From Atlantibacter hermannii (GTDB lineage Bacteria; Pseudomonadota; Gammaproteobacteria; Enterobacterales; Enterobacteriaceae): a stretch of 64,000 nt of DNA. The translations under genes and the position numbers were made by a program. This document shows positions 25,824 to 33,739 of the stretch, piece by piece (within the stretch, counting starts at the first letter, position 1; each line of letters begins with the position of its first letter). A model generated the notes under the pieces. That model had not been told where the DNA came from, did no database searches, and was given only the letters and a program-made list of their open reading frames with translations. The DNA is taken from contig NZ_JAAATR010000005.1 in NCBI RefSeq assembly GCF_009907385.1, positions 89,837 to 153,836 on the forward strand. Reading direction: 5' to 3'.

Positions 25824-26363
25824 ATGCATTCGCAATCACTTCATTTTCGGAAGAGTACCGGAACAGTACCGGTCACGTTGATAAATCGCTATCAAGCTAA
25901 GCTCGAGATAACACATGAGCAACTGCGAACTGCGGTTCGTGCCTGGGCTGCTGCGATCGATAACCAGGATGTAGTGGGGGGACTCATTGTTGAGGAATAC
26001 AAATCACTGGGCGGCGAGCTGGATTTTCCTACGGAAATTTGTCGCCAGCGCCAAAAGCTCTTCCGCTGGCTGGATGGCGATACCGATTACGCCCGCGAAA
26101 ATATCCGCGAGTTAACGCCGGCAATTCTTAATGTTCTGCCGCTGGAGTTCCGTACACGACTTATCCCCCAGGAAGACATCCTTTCGCGCGTAGCGACGGC
26201 GATGAAAGAGTGCGCCGAAGCCAAGCAGGCCGTGCTGATGAAAGCGCCTGAACATCAGAAGCTGAAAGAGGTGAGCGAGGGGATCGCGTCGTTGTTTCGC
26301 CTGATGCCCGAGCAGGTCGGGCCGCTGATGACGATGGTCACGTCGATGCTGGGTGTCATGTAA
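25824..26363 (+). CDS. YdaT-like protein (proposed CII-type regulator / YdaT toxin family)
   Basis: 179 residues. Residues ~25-125 (LRTAVRAWAAAIDNQDVVGGLIVEEY, QRQKLFRWLDGDTDYARENIRELTPAILNVLPLEFRTRL) match Rac YdaT in order and spacing. YdaT was first called a toxin because overexpression harms E. coli; work on a relative points to a tetrameric CII-like DNA-binding protein. Its place right after cro fits a CII analogue. A helical C-terminal part (130-179) is less conserved. GAGGA precedes the start. Confidence 0.75.
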   Translation: MHSQSLHFRKSTGTVPVTLINRYQAKLEITHEQLRTAVRAWAAAIDNQDVVGGLIVEEYKSLGGELDFPTEICRQRQKLFRWLDGDTDYARENIRELTPAILNVLPLEFRTRLIPQEDILSRVATAMKECAEAKQAVLMKAPEHQKLKEVSEGIASLFRLMPEQVGPLMTMVTSMLGVM

Positions 26364-26375
26364 CCGGGGCCGCTT

Positions 26376-26631
26376 ATGAACCATGAGCAGTTTATCGAGA
26401 AGCACGTCCGTGAGGAGCTTATCCGCCTGGGTTTTCCGGTGCCGGTGGCTCAGGGGGGGGGCGTTCCAGGCCGTGGACTTATACCGGCGCATGTCTCAGG
26501 CAAGCCGCAAGGGGAAAATTTTCGATGATGTTTTACGACACGCGAAATTGTGGGCAGAGAAACAAACAACCTCAGCCGACAGGTTCGAAGAAAAGCGCGT
26601 TAAGCGTACCGAACAGCGCGGGCTGTTCTGA
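26376..26631 (+). pseudogene. Phage gene split by a +1 frameshift in a G9 tract
   Basis: The zero frame starts MNHEQFIEKHVREELIRLGF and stops at 26528, but after the G run at 26453-26461 the conserved-looking continuation AFQAVDLYRRMSQASRKGKI through QRGLF (end 26631) lies in the other frame. Removing one G gives an uninterrupted 84-codon gene with the look of a small helical phage protein often found between cII and O. Either a real slippage mutation, a contingency-type G tract, or a base-calling error. Function unknown. Confidence 0.7.
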
Positions 26632-26704
26632 AAGGGTGAAGACCGTGCTGGTGGAACAGCAACGGCCTTCGGATGCAAAAACGGGTAGTCATTGCGAGGT
26701 CATT

Positions 26705-26746
26705 ATGACAAACACCAATTTAAATTACCAGGCGCGGGAGGCATAG
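26705..26746 (+). CDS. Possible 13-residue leader peptide before the O-type gene
   Basis: ATG at 26705 with GAGG five bases upstream opens a 13-codon frame (MTNTNLNYQAREA) that stops two bases before the start codon of the replication gene. The spacing suits translational coupling. Too short for other evidence. Confidence 0.3.
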   Translation: MTNTNLNYQAREA

Positions 26747-26748
26747 CA

Positions 26749-27780
26749 ATGTCGAATGTCGCCTACGCCAATTTCGCGGCGCATTCCGCCGCCAGGAGCA
26801 ACCGGATGGAAAACCAGAAGACCGGATTCATCCCGTTGTACCGGAGTGTGCTTAAACAACCCTGGTCTAAAGATGTTTTCCTGCGAACGCTGTGGGACAA
26901 CCTTCTGCTGAACGCCGCCCGACAGCCGTACACAGCAAGTTTTAAGGGGCGTCAGTGGCCACTGCAAACCGGACAACTGGTGACCACCTCAGCCGATCTG
27001 GGGCTGAATCTGTGCGACCGAAACGGAGAGCCAGCGAGCCGCCATGCGGTGGATCGGATGCTCTCATTTTTTGAGAAAGAAGGGATGATTTCCACCGTCG
27101 GTGAACGTCGGAAAGGCACAGTGATCACTATCACAAATTATGTGCTTTACGCTCAAAAAATAGACAATTTGCCCGCGCATAAAGCCGAGCATAACGGCGA
27201 GCATTACCCCGAGCATAACGAACCCAGCAACGGCGCGGGTCTGGAGGGTAATGCCGCGCATAAGCCCGAGCAAATAGCCGCGCTTAAACCCGCGCATCAT
27301 GAACAACAAGGTAATAACAACAATAAAAACATTAAAAGATCTACGTTTCGGAATTCTGAAGAATCTCGTAACGACGCCACTGAAAAATTTCTCTCTCGTC
27401 ACCCTGAAGCAGCTGACGGAATTTACACCCCGTCAGGCAAGTCATGGGGTACTGCTGACGACCTGAAAGCTGCCCGCTGGATTTACTCACAACTGCTGAC
27501 GGTCAACGCCAGTCTGTCCGAACCGAAGTGGGTTGAATGGGCCAATACAATCCGCCTTATGCGCTTACAGGACCACCGCACGCATTACGAAATCTGCGAC
27601 CTGCTGAAATGGGCAAGCAAAGACGATTTCTGGGGCGAGAACATCATGAGCCCGTCCGGCCTTCGCAAAAAGTGGGATCGTCTGACTGCCAAACGCGCAC
27701 GTAAACCGAAAAACTCCCGCGCCAGCACAACGCCGCTGGATTTCGATAACACCGACTGGGCGGAGGGTCTGCTGCCATGA
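26749..27780 (+). CDS. Phage replication initiator (O-like)
   Basis: 343 residues. The N-terminal winged-helix replisome-organizer domain (about 20-135: GFIPLYRSVLKQPWSKDVFLRTLWDNLL, LVTTSADLGLNLCDRNGEPASRHAVDRML) should bind the origin. The middle, rich in His, Glu, Ala and Asn, is encoded by the iterons. The C-terminal domain (about 210-343, with LKAARWIYSQLL and DDFWGENIMSPSGLRKKWDRL) resembles the part of such proteins that contacts P. GGAGG lies seven bases before the 26749 ATG; an upstream in-frame start at 26692 is rejected. Its stop overlaps the P-like gene (ATGA). Confidence 0.85.
   Translation: MSNVAYANFAAHSAARSNRMENQKTGFIPLYRSVLKQPWSKDVFLRTLWDNLLLNAARQPYTASFKGRQWPLQTGQLVTTSADLGLNLCDRNGEPASRHAVDRMLSFFEKEGMISTVGERRKGTVITITNYVLYAQKIDNLPAHKAEHNGEHYPEHNEPSNGAGLEGNAAHKPEQIAALKPAHHEQQGNNNNKNIKRSTFRNSEESRNDATEKFLSRHPEAADGIYTPSGKSWGTADDLKAARWIYSQLLTVNASLSEPKWVEWANTIRLMRLQDHRTHYEICDLLKWASKDDFWGENIMSPSGLRKKWDRLTAKRARKPKNSRASTTPLDFDNTDWAEGLLP
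27172..27300. repeat. Iteron array, probable phage replication origin
   Basis: Eight 12-base units of general form (C/G)CCG(A/C)GCATAA(C/A): four head-to-tail at 27172-27219 and four more degenerate at 27253-27300, separated by 33 bases. All are in frame within the O-type gene. Immediately downstream, 27301-27345 is strongly A-rich (AACAACAA, AATAACAACAATAAAAAC). This matches the lambda ori plan: iterons inside O followed by an AT-rich unwinding region. Confidence 0.75.
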
Positions 27781-28508
27781 AAAACATTGGTACCGAGATG
27801 CGTAATTTCGATCGTGAGCAAATGCGCCGCGTTGCGATGGGTATGCCGGAGCAGCAATCCGAATCTCGCCAGGAGCATGCCGCCCAGATATTCAACGATT
27901 TGTTTCGCCAGCTGCGCGCTGCGTTCCCGGCCAGCATGTCCGTTTTTAAAACCCAGGCGGATATCGACGAATTCCGTCGCCAGTGGCTGCTGGCTTTTGC
28001 GGAAAATGGGATCATCAGCTTCGCACAGGTCGACGCTGGGATGCGCATTGCCCGCACACAGGAAAAACCGTTCATGCCGTCGCCCGGTCAGTTCGTGGCA
28101 TGGTGCCGCGCCGAGGAAAGCGCCGCCGTGGGTCTGCCTGACCAGAACGAGCTGGTAAAGCTGGTTTACGAGTACTGCCGCAACCGCAGCCGTTACAGCG
28201 ACGCAGAATCCTACTCATGGCCTGACAACGACATCACCCCGCGCACCGTGAAATACCGCGCCTGTTACTGGATGGTCACAACCCTGTACCAGCAGATGCG
28301 CTCTTACGGGCTTACCGACATGGAGCTCAACCGCAAAGCCGGTGAAGAGCTGGCGAAAATGGTGAAACGCATTCGCGCTGGTGAAGTGATTCCTGAGCCG
28401 GTTGCGCGTCTGCCGGTGCTGGGCAGCAAACCTGTTACGCGTGAGCAAGGAATGGCGAAAATTCAGGAAATCCGGGCGAAGTTTGGGCTTAAAGGCGGGA
28501 GGGCTTAA
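27777..28508 (+). CDS. P: Replication protein P (DnaB helicase loader)
   Basis: 243 residues, clearly homologous to lambda P (233): MKNIGTEMRNFDREQMRRVAMGMPEQ, FMPSPGQFVAWCRAEE, LVKLVYEYCRNRS and a C-terminal AKIQEIRAKFGLKGGRA. Lambda P recruits host DnaB to O at ori and holds it inactive until chaperones release it. Relative to lambda P about ten residues (around DITPRTVKYRA, near 150-160) are inserted. Overlaps the O gene by four bases. Confidence 0.92.
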   Translation: MKNIGTEMRNFDREQMRRVAMGMPEQQSESRQEHAAQIFNDLFRQLRAAFPASMSVFKTQADIDEFRRQWLLAFAENGIISFAQVDAGMRIARTQEKPFMPSPGQFVAWCRAEESAAVGLPDQNELVKLVYEYCRNRSRYSDAESYSWPDNDITPRTVKYRACYWMVTTLYQQMRSYGLTDMELNRKAGEELAKMVKRIRAGEVIPEPVARLPVLGSKPVTREQGMAKIQEIRAKFGLKGGRA

Positions 28509-28510
28509 TC

Positions 28511-29110
28511 ATGACAACGAATTCAGTAAACGCCGTTATCATATTCCTGGCTAACCGGGAAGGGAATCTCCATGAAATTGCTGCGGCTATCAGCATGGAA
28601 CCAAACCGGACCTCAACTCTGCTGGGTGGCCTGCTGCGTAGCGGGACCGTGGTTCGCTCCGGGCGCATGCGGAAATACGTTTACCGGCTGGCGCAGGACT
28701 TCCGCACTCCGGAGCAAATCTACCAGGCCCGGGTTAAAGCTGTTCAGGCAGCGCTGGCAGAACAGCGTCGACTAACCTTCGCCGGGGTGAAAAATCTGCT
28801 TCGCGAAAGCGAATGGATCACGCGGGCCTTTCTCGATCTGGCCTGTAAAAACGGCGACCTTCACAAGCAGGGTAAGCAGGGGTTCTTCCTGACTTTTGAG
28901 GATTACGAAGCCTACATCGGGGAAAGCACCCGCCGCAGCGATGCAAAGCGCAGGGCAACCAGCGCCGCATACCGCGAAGCACGAAAAGCACAGCCCAGAC
29001 CAGCTAAGTCAGAAAAGCCAGCGGCCTCAGTGAACGTCGTCTGCGATGAATGCCGCCAGAACTGGCAGGGCTATCAGATCCACAAACTTTTCGGGAGTGC
29101 CCGCGCATGA
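28511..29110 (+). CDS. Phage winged-helix/zinc-finger protein of unknown role
   Basis: 199 residues. Residues 1-65 look like a winged helix (VIIFLANREGNLHEIAAAI, RTSTLLGGLLRSGTVVRSG). The middle is helical and basic; near the end CDEC is the only Cys pair, so a half zinc site. Located after P where many lambdoid phages keep small DNA-binding accessory genes. It starts three bases after the P stop and overlaps the next gene (ATGA), so it is part of the PR operon. Confidence 0.6.
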   Translation: MTTNSVNAVIIFLANREGNLHEIAAAISMEPNRTSTLLGGLLRSGTVVRSGRMRKYVYRLAQDFRTPEQIYQARVKAVQAALAEQRRLTFAGVKNLLRESEWITRAFLDLACKNGDLHKQGKQGFFLTFEDYEAYIGESTRRSDAKRRATSAAYREARKAQPRPAKSEKPAASVNVVCDECRQNWQGYQIHKLFGSARA

Positions 29111-29808
29111 AAGACATGACCCATGAGCAGTTGATACGCGCCACCTACGTGGCCGCAAAGTACGAAAATCCGAAGACGGCGCAACTACTGACAGAGTTGG
29201 CGGGAAGGCTGAACTGCGCACTGATTGCCGCACGCACCGCCTGCGCAGAACGTGCAACCGCCATGAAGGCAGAAATCGAGTGGGAAACGGCCATGCGTCA
29301 GGCTACCGGGGCAGACAGCGTTGATGATGTGGTCAGCGTGATCGATCAGCTTAAATCTGACCTTACGGCGATGGCGTCGGAAAATCTGACCCTGAAAGAA
29401 TCGACAAAAAACGGCGTGATCGAACCCCACCAGATGACCAGTCGTGGCGTTTCTGTCGGGGTAAAAAACGTGATTGTAAATCGAGAAATCAAAACCCCGG
29501 CCACCGACGCATTCCTGGCTGAAGTGCTGGCCAGCGCGATACCTGAAGGTTGCGCCATTGTGCCTCAACAGATTTTCCTTGATCCATCCGACATTGAGTC
29601 TATTTGCTCGCAATGCGGTGACGGCAATGAATCCGGGTACGGTGATTTTACTGACGGTCTGTTGTGGGTTGGCAATATTCAACGTGACGACGGCAGCATT
29701 GTCCACGGCCTGCATATCTCATCCGCCGATTACTCAGAGGAAGGTGGTGTAACAGTTTGCGAGTTCGCCGCCCAACTGCGCGGTAACAGCAATGGAGGTG
29801 CGCTGTGA
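29107..29808 (+). CDS. Ead/Ea22-like phage protein
   Basis: 233 residues, two parts. The N-terminal ~100 are helical (LIRATYVAAKYENPKTAQLLTELA, IDQLKSDLTAMASENLTLKE), recalling Ead/Ea22-type early proteins. The C-terminal part (about 100-233) is mixed alpha/beta with an S-Q-C-G-D-G motif. Family only tentative; function unknown. It overlaps the gene before by four bases and the following methyltransferase gene by four. Confidence 0.55.
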   Translation: MKDMTHEQLIRATYVAAKYENPKTAQLLTELAGRLNCALIAARTACAERATAMKAEIEWETAMRQATGADSVDDVVSVIDQLKSDLTAMASENLTLKESTKNGVIEPHQMTSRGVSVGVKNVIVNREIKTPATDAFLAEVLASAIPEGCAIVPQQIFLDPSDIESICSQCGDGNESGYGDFTDGLLWVGNIQRDDGSIVHGLHISSADYSEEGGVTVCEFAAQLRGNSNGGAL

Positions 29809-30554
29809 GTGAGCAAACCATTCTCGACATGTGCTGTGGCTCGCGCATGTTCTGGCATGACAAAACCGACCCGCGCGCCGTCTTTTGCGATATTCGCGCT
29901 GAGGAGCACGTACTTTGCGATGAGCGCCGCCTGGTTATCAGCCCTGATGTAATCGCTGATTTCCGCGCGCTGCCGTTCGCCAACGCTACGTTTCCGGTAG
30001 CGGTCTTCGATCCGCCGCATCTTGAACGTGTTGGCCCTAATGACTGGCAGGGTAAAAAGTACGGAAAATTGAACCGGGAAACCTGGCGAGATGATTTGCG
30101 TATTGGGTTTGCTGAGGCGTTTCGCGTCCTGAGGCCTCACGGCGTTTTGATTTTTAAATGGAGTGAGGTGCAGATCCCCGTTAGCCAGATACTGGCCCTT
30201 ACCGATGAAAAACCAGCAGTGTGGCAACGTACCGGGAAAAATGACAAAACGCACTGGATTAGTTTTGTTAAGAAAGGAGTATCTGAGCGAGCAGAGCATG
30301 ATCACCTGATGCAGTACGCTACCAATCGCATCGTAGAACTTGAAAGCCTGCTGCTGGTGGATGTGCCGGAAACAGTCTGGCCCGCTGAAGTCGGCATGGT
30401 CTATTCACAGGTAGAAAGCGCCAGAGATCTTCCTGCGCACCACCAGCGCCGCCTGAAACATCACATCAACCGCATGTGGCTGGAAAAAATGCCGGTACCG
30501 GCGATCATCACTGCTGCCTGTTCGCTGGCCGCGGCCATGGAGAAATACGCGTGA
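29805..30554 (+). CDS. Class I SAM-dependent methyltransferase (phage DNA modification type)
   Basis: 249 residues from a GTG start preceded by GGAGGTG and overlapping the prior stop. Residues 1-150 are a methyltransferase: motif I region ILDMCCGSRMFWHDK, motif IV DPPH after PVAVF, and the FRVLRPHGVLIFKW beta-strand/loop of Rossmann-fold methylases. DPPH resembles the DPPY/F/W tetrad of amino-methyltransferases (N6-adenine or N4-cytosine). The last ~85 residues form an extra helical module unlike the methylase, possibly a regulatory or target-binding part. Directly coupled to the C5 methyltransferase, so the pair likely protects phage DNA from restriction. Confidence 0.75.
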   Translation: MSEQTILDMCCGSRMFWHDKTDPRAVFCDIRAEEHVLCDERRLVISPDVIADFRALPFANATFPVAVFDPPHLERVGPNDWQGKKYGKLNRETWRDDLRIGFAEAFRVLRPHGVLIFKWSEVQIPVSQILALTDEKPAVWQRTGKNDKTHWISFVKKGVSERAEHDHLMQYATNRIVELESLLLVDVPETVWPAEVGMVYSQVESARDLPAHHQRRLKHHINRMWLEKMPVPAIITAACSLAAAMEKYA

Positions 30555-32689
30555 GAGAAATCATCGTTGATAATTTTGCTGGTGGCGGCGGGGCGTCTAC
30601 CGGAATTGAACTGGCAACCGGCCGCAGTGTGGATATTGCGATTAACCACGACGAGAACGCCGTCGCCATGCACACCACGAACCATCCGGATACTTTGCAC
30701 TACTGCGAATCGGTGTTTGATGTAAACCCGATGGCGGCGACGGCAGGCCGCCCGGTGGGGCTGGCATGGTTTAGCCCGGATTGCCGCCACTTCTCGAAGG
30801 CCAAGGGCTCAAAGCCGGTGGAGAAAGAAATTCGCGGTCTGGCGTGGATCGTTATTCGCTGGGCGCTGGCGGTGCGGCCACGCGTGATGATGCTGGAGAA
30901 CGTCGAAGAGTTTAAAACGTGGGGGCCACTTTTACGCGAAATGCCGTTTATCAGCTGGGCTGAGCGCCACTTAAGTGATTTTATTGGCCCTCCTATTCCA
31001 ACAGAGCAGCGGCCTGACCCTGAGCGTGCCGGAGAAACCTTCGAAGCGTTCTGCGGCATGCTTTCCGGCGGTATCCCCGCCGGGCATCCGGCGCTGGCAG
31101 AGTGCTGCGAATTCCTGGGCATTGCCGCCGACGGCGAACAGGCGCAGCAGCTGGTGGACGGGCTCGGATATGCTGTAGATTACCGCGAACTGCGGGCCTG
31201 TGATTTCGGCGCACCGACAATCAGAAAACGCTTTTTCATGGTTATGCGGTGCGACGGCGTGCCGGTGAGCTGGCCGGAGCCGACACACGGTGATCCTAAA
31301 TCATCAGCAGTGCAGAGCGGTAAGCTGAAAGCCTGGCGGACGGCGGCGGAATGTATCGACTGGACTATCCCTGCGCCGTCCATATTCGACCGCAAAAAGC
31401 CGCTGGCGGAAAACACCCTCAAACGCATTGCCCGGGGCATTCAGCGGTTCGTGATCGACAATGCGTCGCCGTTCATCGTGAAGTGCAACCACACTACCAC
31501 GAAAGGCAAATATGACTGTTTCCGCGGCCAGGCGCTGGGCGAACCGTTGCAGACCATCACCAAAACCCATGGCTACGCAATCGCGGTACCGCACCTGACG
31601 AAGTTTCGCACCGGCGCAACCGGGCAGGATGTCACCGAGCCGGTGCCCACAGTCACCGCCGGTACGTCAAAGCGCCCGGGTGGTAACGGGCATGCTCTCG
31701 GTCTGGTGGAAGCCGCGTTGACTCCTTTTCTGGCTGGCAGCGGCGGCAGTGAGTACCAGGCAAAGCCGCGCTCGCTGAATAAACCGGCTCATACAATCCT
31801 GAAAGAGTCACGGTCATGCGTCGTTGCGCCGGTGATCGCCCGCCAGTTCGGTGCCAGCATCGGCCACCGCGCTGATGAGCCGAGCGCAACAATAACTGCT
31901 GGTGGCGGCGGTAAATCGCAGCTGGTGACACCGACGCTGATCCAGATGGGTTACGGCGAGCGCCCCGGGCAGGAACCGCGCGTGCCAGGCCTGCATAAGC
32001 CGCTGGGTACAGTGGTGGCGGGCGGGAATAAATTCGCGACGGTGAGCGCATTCTTGGCGAAACACTACGGCGGTAACTACTCGGGACCAGGCGTCGGTTT
32101 AGATGAGCCTGTTCATTCAGTTACCACGGTCGATCACCACGCAGTTGTCGCTGCGCATTTAATGGTCAATAACACTGGTCATCCGGGCGGTTCGCTGGGC
32201 AATCCGGCTCATACCTTAACTACGGGAAATCATCATGCTGCAATAACCTCTCATTTGGTGAAATTGCGCGGCACCTGCCGGGACGGACAACCAACCAGTG
32301 AACCAATGCCAACGGTGACGGCGGGCGGCCTGCACGTAGGGGAGGTGAAAACCACTCTTGCGGTCGATGAATACGACGAACATCGCGCGCAGCAGACGCT
32401 TGAGTTTCTGCGGGAATACTGTGGCGAGGATTGCGACGGGCTGGTGACAGTTGACGGCATAACTTACCGCATCGTTGATATTGGCATGCGCATGCTGCAA
32501 CCGCACGAACTATACCGGGCGCAGGGCTTCCCGGACTGGTACATCATTGACCGTGACTATCGCGGGGTGAAGTACGCGAAGGATAAGCAGGTGGCGCGCT
32601 GCGGCAACGCGGTACCGCCACCGTTCGCCGAGGCACTGGTGAGGGCGAATTTACCGGAGATGTGCTCGGTGAAAGAGCGGGCGGCATAA
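30551..32689 (+). CDS. C5-cytosine DNA methyltransferase with repeat-rich target region
   Basis: 712 residues from a GTG overlapping the previous stop. Motif I FAGGGGASTGIE (residues 8-19), motif IV WFSPDCRHFSKAKG with the catalytic Cys in P-D-C, motif VI MLENVEEF, motif VIII around TIRKRFFMVMRCDG, motifs IX-X with MLQPHELYRAQGFP and CGNAVPPPFAEALV at the C-terminus. Between VIII and IX about 270 residues consist of roughly eight degenerate repeats built on EP-h-x-TVTAGG-x-H-A. It is much longer than typical Dcm-type enzymes. Likely modifies phage DNA as anti-restriction; could also target several sequences. Confidence 0.88.
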   Translation: MREIIVDNFAGGGGASTGIELATGRSVDIAINHDENAVAMHTTNHPDTLHYCESVFDVNPMAATAGRPVGLAWFSPDCRHFSKAKGSKPVEKEIRGLAWIVIRWALAVRPRVMMLENVEEFKTWGPLLREMPFISWAERHLSDFIGPPIPTEQRPDPERAGETFEAFCGMLSGGIPAGHPALAECCEFLGIAADGEQAQQLVDGLGYAVDYRELRACDFGAPTIRKRFFMVMRCDGVPVSWPEPTHGDPKSSAVQSGKLKAWRTAAECIDWTIPAPSIFDRKKPLAENTLKRIARGIQRFVIDNASPFIVKCNHTTTKGKYDCFRGQALGEPLQTITKTHGYAIAVPHLTKFRTGATGQDVTEPVPTVTAGTSKRPGGNGHALGLVEAALTPFLAGSGGSEYQAKPRSLNKPAHTILKESRSCVVAPVIARQFGASIGHRADEPSATITAGGGGKSQLVTPTLIQMGYGERPGQEPRVPGLHKPLGTVVAGGNKFATVSAFLAKHYGGNYSGPGVGLDEPVHSVTTVDHHAVVAAHLMVNNTGHPGGSLGNPAHTLTTGNHHAAITSHLVKLRGTCRDGQPTSEPMPTVTAGGLHVGEVKTTLAVDEYDEHRAQQTLEFLREYCGEDCDGLVTVDGITYRIVDIGMRMLQPHELYRAQGFPDWYIIDRDYRGVKYAKDKQVARCGNAVPPPFAEALVRANLPEMCSVKERAA
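31540..32330 (+). repeat. Degenerate repeats in the methyltransferase target-recognition region
   Basis: Copies of the (E/K)P-x-x-T-(V/I)-T-x-G motif are encoded near 31540, 31638, 31783, 31877, 31996, 32104, 32203 and 32299, i.e. every ~95-145 bases. Nucleotide identity between copies is modest, so they are old. Confidence 0.7.
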
Positions 32690-32697
32690 TCGCACAT

Positions 32698-32731
32698 TAA
32701 GCTGCCCGGCTACACAAGTTTGGGCAGCTTA
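32698..32731. repeat. Long perfect hairpin after the methyltransferase gene
   Basis: TAAGCTGCCC and GGGCAGCTTA form a ten-base perfect stem with a 14-base loop, nine bases after the stop codon. No T tract follows. Could be a Rho-independent-like pause, an mRNA-stabilising structure, or a boundary of the inserted efflux gene. The rest of 32732-32924 shows nothing recognisable and is AT-rich. Confidence 0.6.
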
Positions 32732-32924
32732 GAGCGAGGAGCGGACATATTGGTTTTCTTCGCACAAAGGATAAGAGGTGGCATTTACCCAAAATGTTTA
32801 GATGATTTAGCAAATATTAAGAATTAGAAGTGGGCGGATAATGAATAATTTCTCCGCTTATCCACCTATATTCCGTTAACAATTCAAAAACTGGGATAAA
32901 GATTCAACCAATTACATAGATGGT

Positions 32925-33257
32925 TTAATGCGCTGCGGTTTTCGATAAAAGATTTAGAATTAAAACGCCGCAGATAATCAAGAACATTCCCAATAAAGCC
33001 CAAATATCCAATTTTTGTCCGAATACGAGCCAGCCCAGTATAGATACAGTAACGATACCAAGTCCAGACCAGACTGCATAGGCAATACCAAGTGGTATGG
33101 ACTTTAAAGTAATCGATAAACAATAAAATGCAATGGCATATCCGACAACCACCACGACAGAAGGTACCAGTTTAGTAAATCCTTCACTAAGTTTCAGGCT
33201 TGTTGTTGCTACAACCTCACCTATAACAGCGATTAATAGAATAATCCACGTATTCAT
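32925..33257 (-). CDS. SMR-family multidrug efflux protein (EmrE-like)
   Basis: 110 residues, same length as EmrE. Four transmembrane helices; the proton/drug-coupling Glu14 lies in [24 protein letters not shown] is the signature of helix 3, and [12 protein letters not shown] closes helix 4 as in EmrE. A dimer exports quaternary ammonium compounds and dyes by proton antiport. GAGG lies six bases before the ATG at 33257; the start at 33269 is less likely. It is the only minus-strand gene in the rightward early region and is AT-rich, so it is cargo. E. coli emrE likewise sits in a lambdoid prophage (DLP12) near nin genes. Confidence 0.9.
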   Translation of the reverse strand: MNTWIILLIAVIGEVVATTSLKLSEGFTKLVPSVVVVVGYAIAFYCLSITLKSIPLGIAYAVWSGLGIVTVSILGWLVFGQKLDIWALLGMFLIICGVLILNLLSKTAAH

Positions 33258-33524
33258 AATGTACCTCAACTATTAAAATAAGGATTTTGATAATAAACTA
33301 AATTAATAAAATGTGTAGTCTTGTATTTTGTATTTATTGGTGAGCAGCCCTAAGCCATTTTTAATGGCAAAAAATATGATGCTGCCGATGATAATCAAGA
33401 TGTTATCTTTATTAATGTTATCCAGAGACAGGACAATGTCCGCTCTTGGCATAAAGCAGACGACAGAACAAACAGTTCATCCTCAGCATATCGTTAAATC
33501 TGAAACAAGCTGAAGCAAGACCAT

Positions 33525-33550
33525 AAGCCACTCACGAAGTGGTTTTTTCT
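33525..33550 (+). terminator. Rightward terminator before the nin region
   Basis: AAGCCACT-CACGA-AGTGGTTT followed by a T-rich run (TTTTTTCTTTT). The AT-rich DNA between the efflux gene start (33257) and here holds no convincing gene. Confidence 0.75.
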
Positions 33551-33562
33551 TTTACAATGGCT

Positions 33563-33590
33563 TTGAAATTACTCAATCCCTGTGCATAAT
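33563..33590 (+). promoter_or_regulatory. Promoter candidate for the nin genes
   Basis: TTGAAA (33563-33568), 16 bases, CATAAT (33585-33590). It sits just after the terminator and 54 bases before the first small ORF of the nin block, which would otherwise depend on antiterminated PR transcription. Confidence 0.5.
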
Positions 33591-33592
33591 AA

Positions 33593-33619
33593 CAGTGTCA
33601 GCCTGAACAACTGACACTG
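33593..33619. promoter_or_regulatory. Perfect palindrome at the nin promoter start point
   Basis: CAGTGTCAG and CTGACACTG form a perfect nine-base inverted repeat with a nine-base spacer, beginning two bases after the -10 element. Position suggests either a repressor operator over the start site or a hairpin at the 5' end of the message. Confidence 0.5.
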
Positions 33620-33643
33620 ATTACTCGCGCTATGGAGAACACC

Positions 33644-33739
33644 ATGGCGCACCAAAACATCCCAAATCTCATTTCACTGACGTTTAGCGACGCCAGCGAT
33701 TTTCTGCATTCTGCGGCTTCCTGTGGGGAGGCCGTATGA
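33644..33739 (+). CDS. Small 31-residue ORF coupled to ninB
   Basis: ATG at 33644 with GGAG five bases upstream; product MAHQNIPNLISLTFSDASDF... ends C-G-E-A-V. The stop overlaps the ninB start (ATGA). Not recognised. The ribosome binding site and coupling support translation; an in-frame ATG at 33632 is a less likely start. Confidence 0.5.
   Translation: MAHQNIPNLISLTFSDASDFLHSAASCGEAV

Noticed and set aside
33328..33513. 61-codon plus-strand frame upstream of the nin terminator
   Set aside because: TTG start, no ribosome binding site, odd composition; nothing supports translation.
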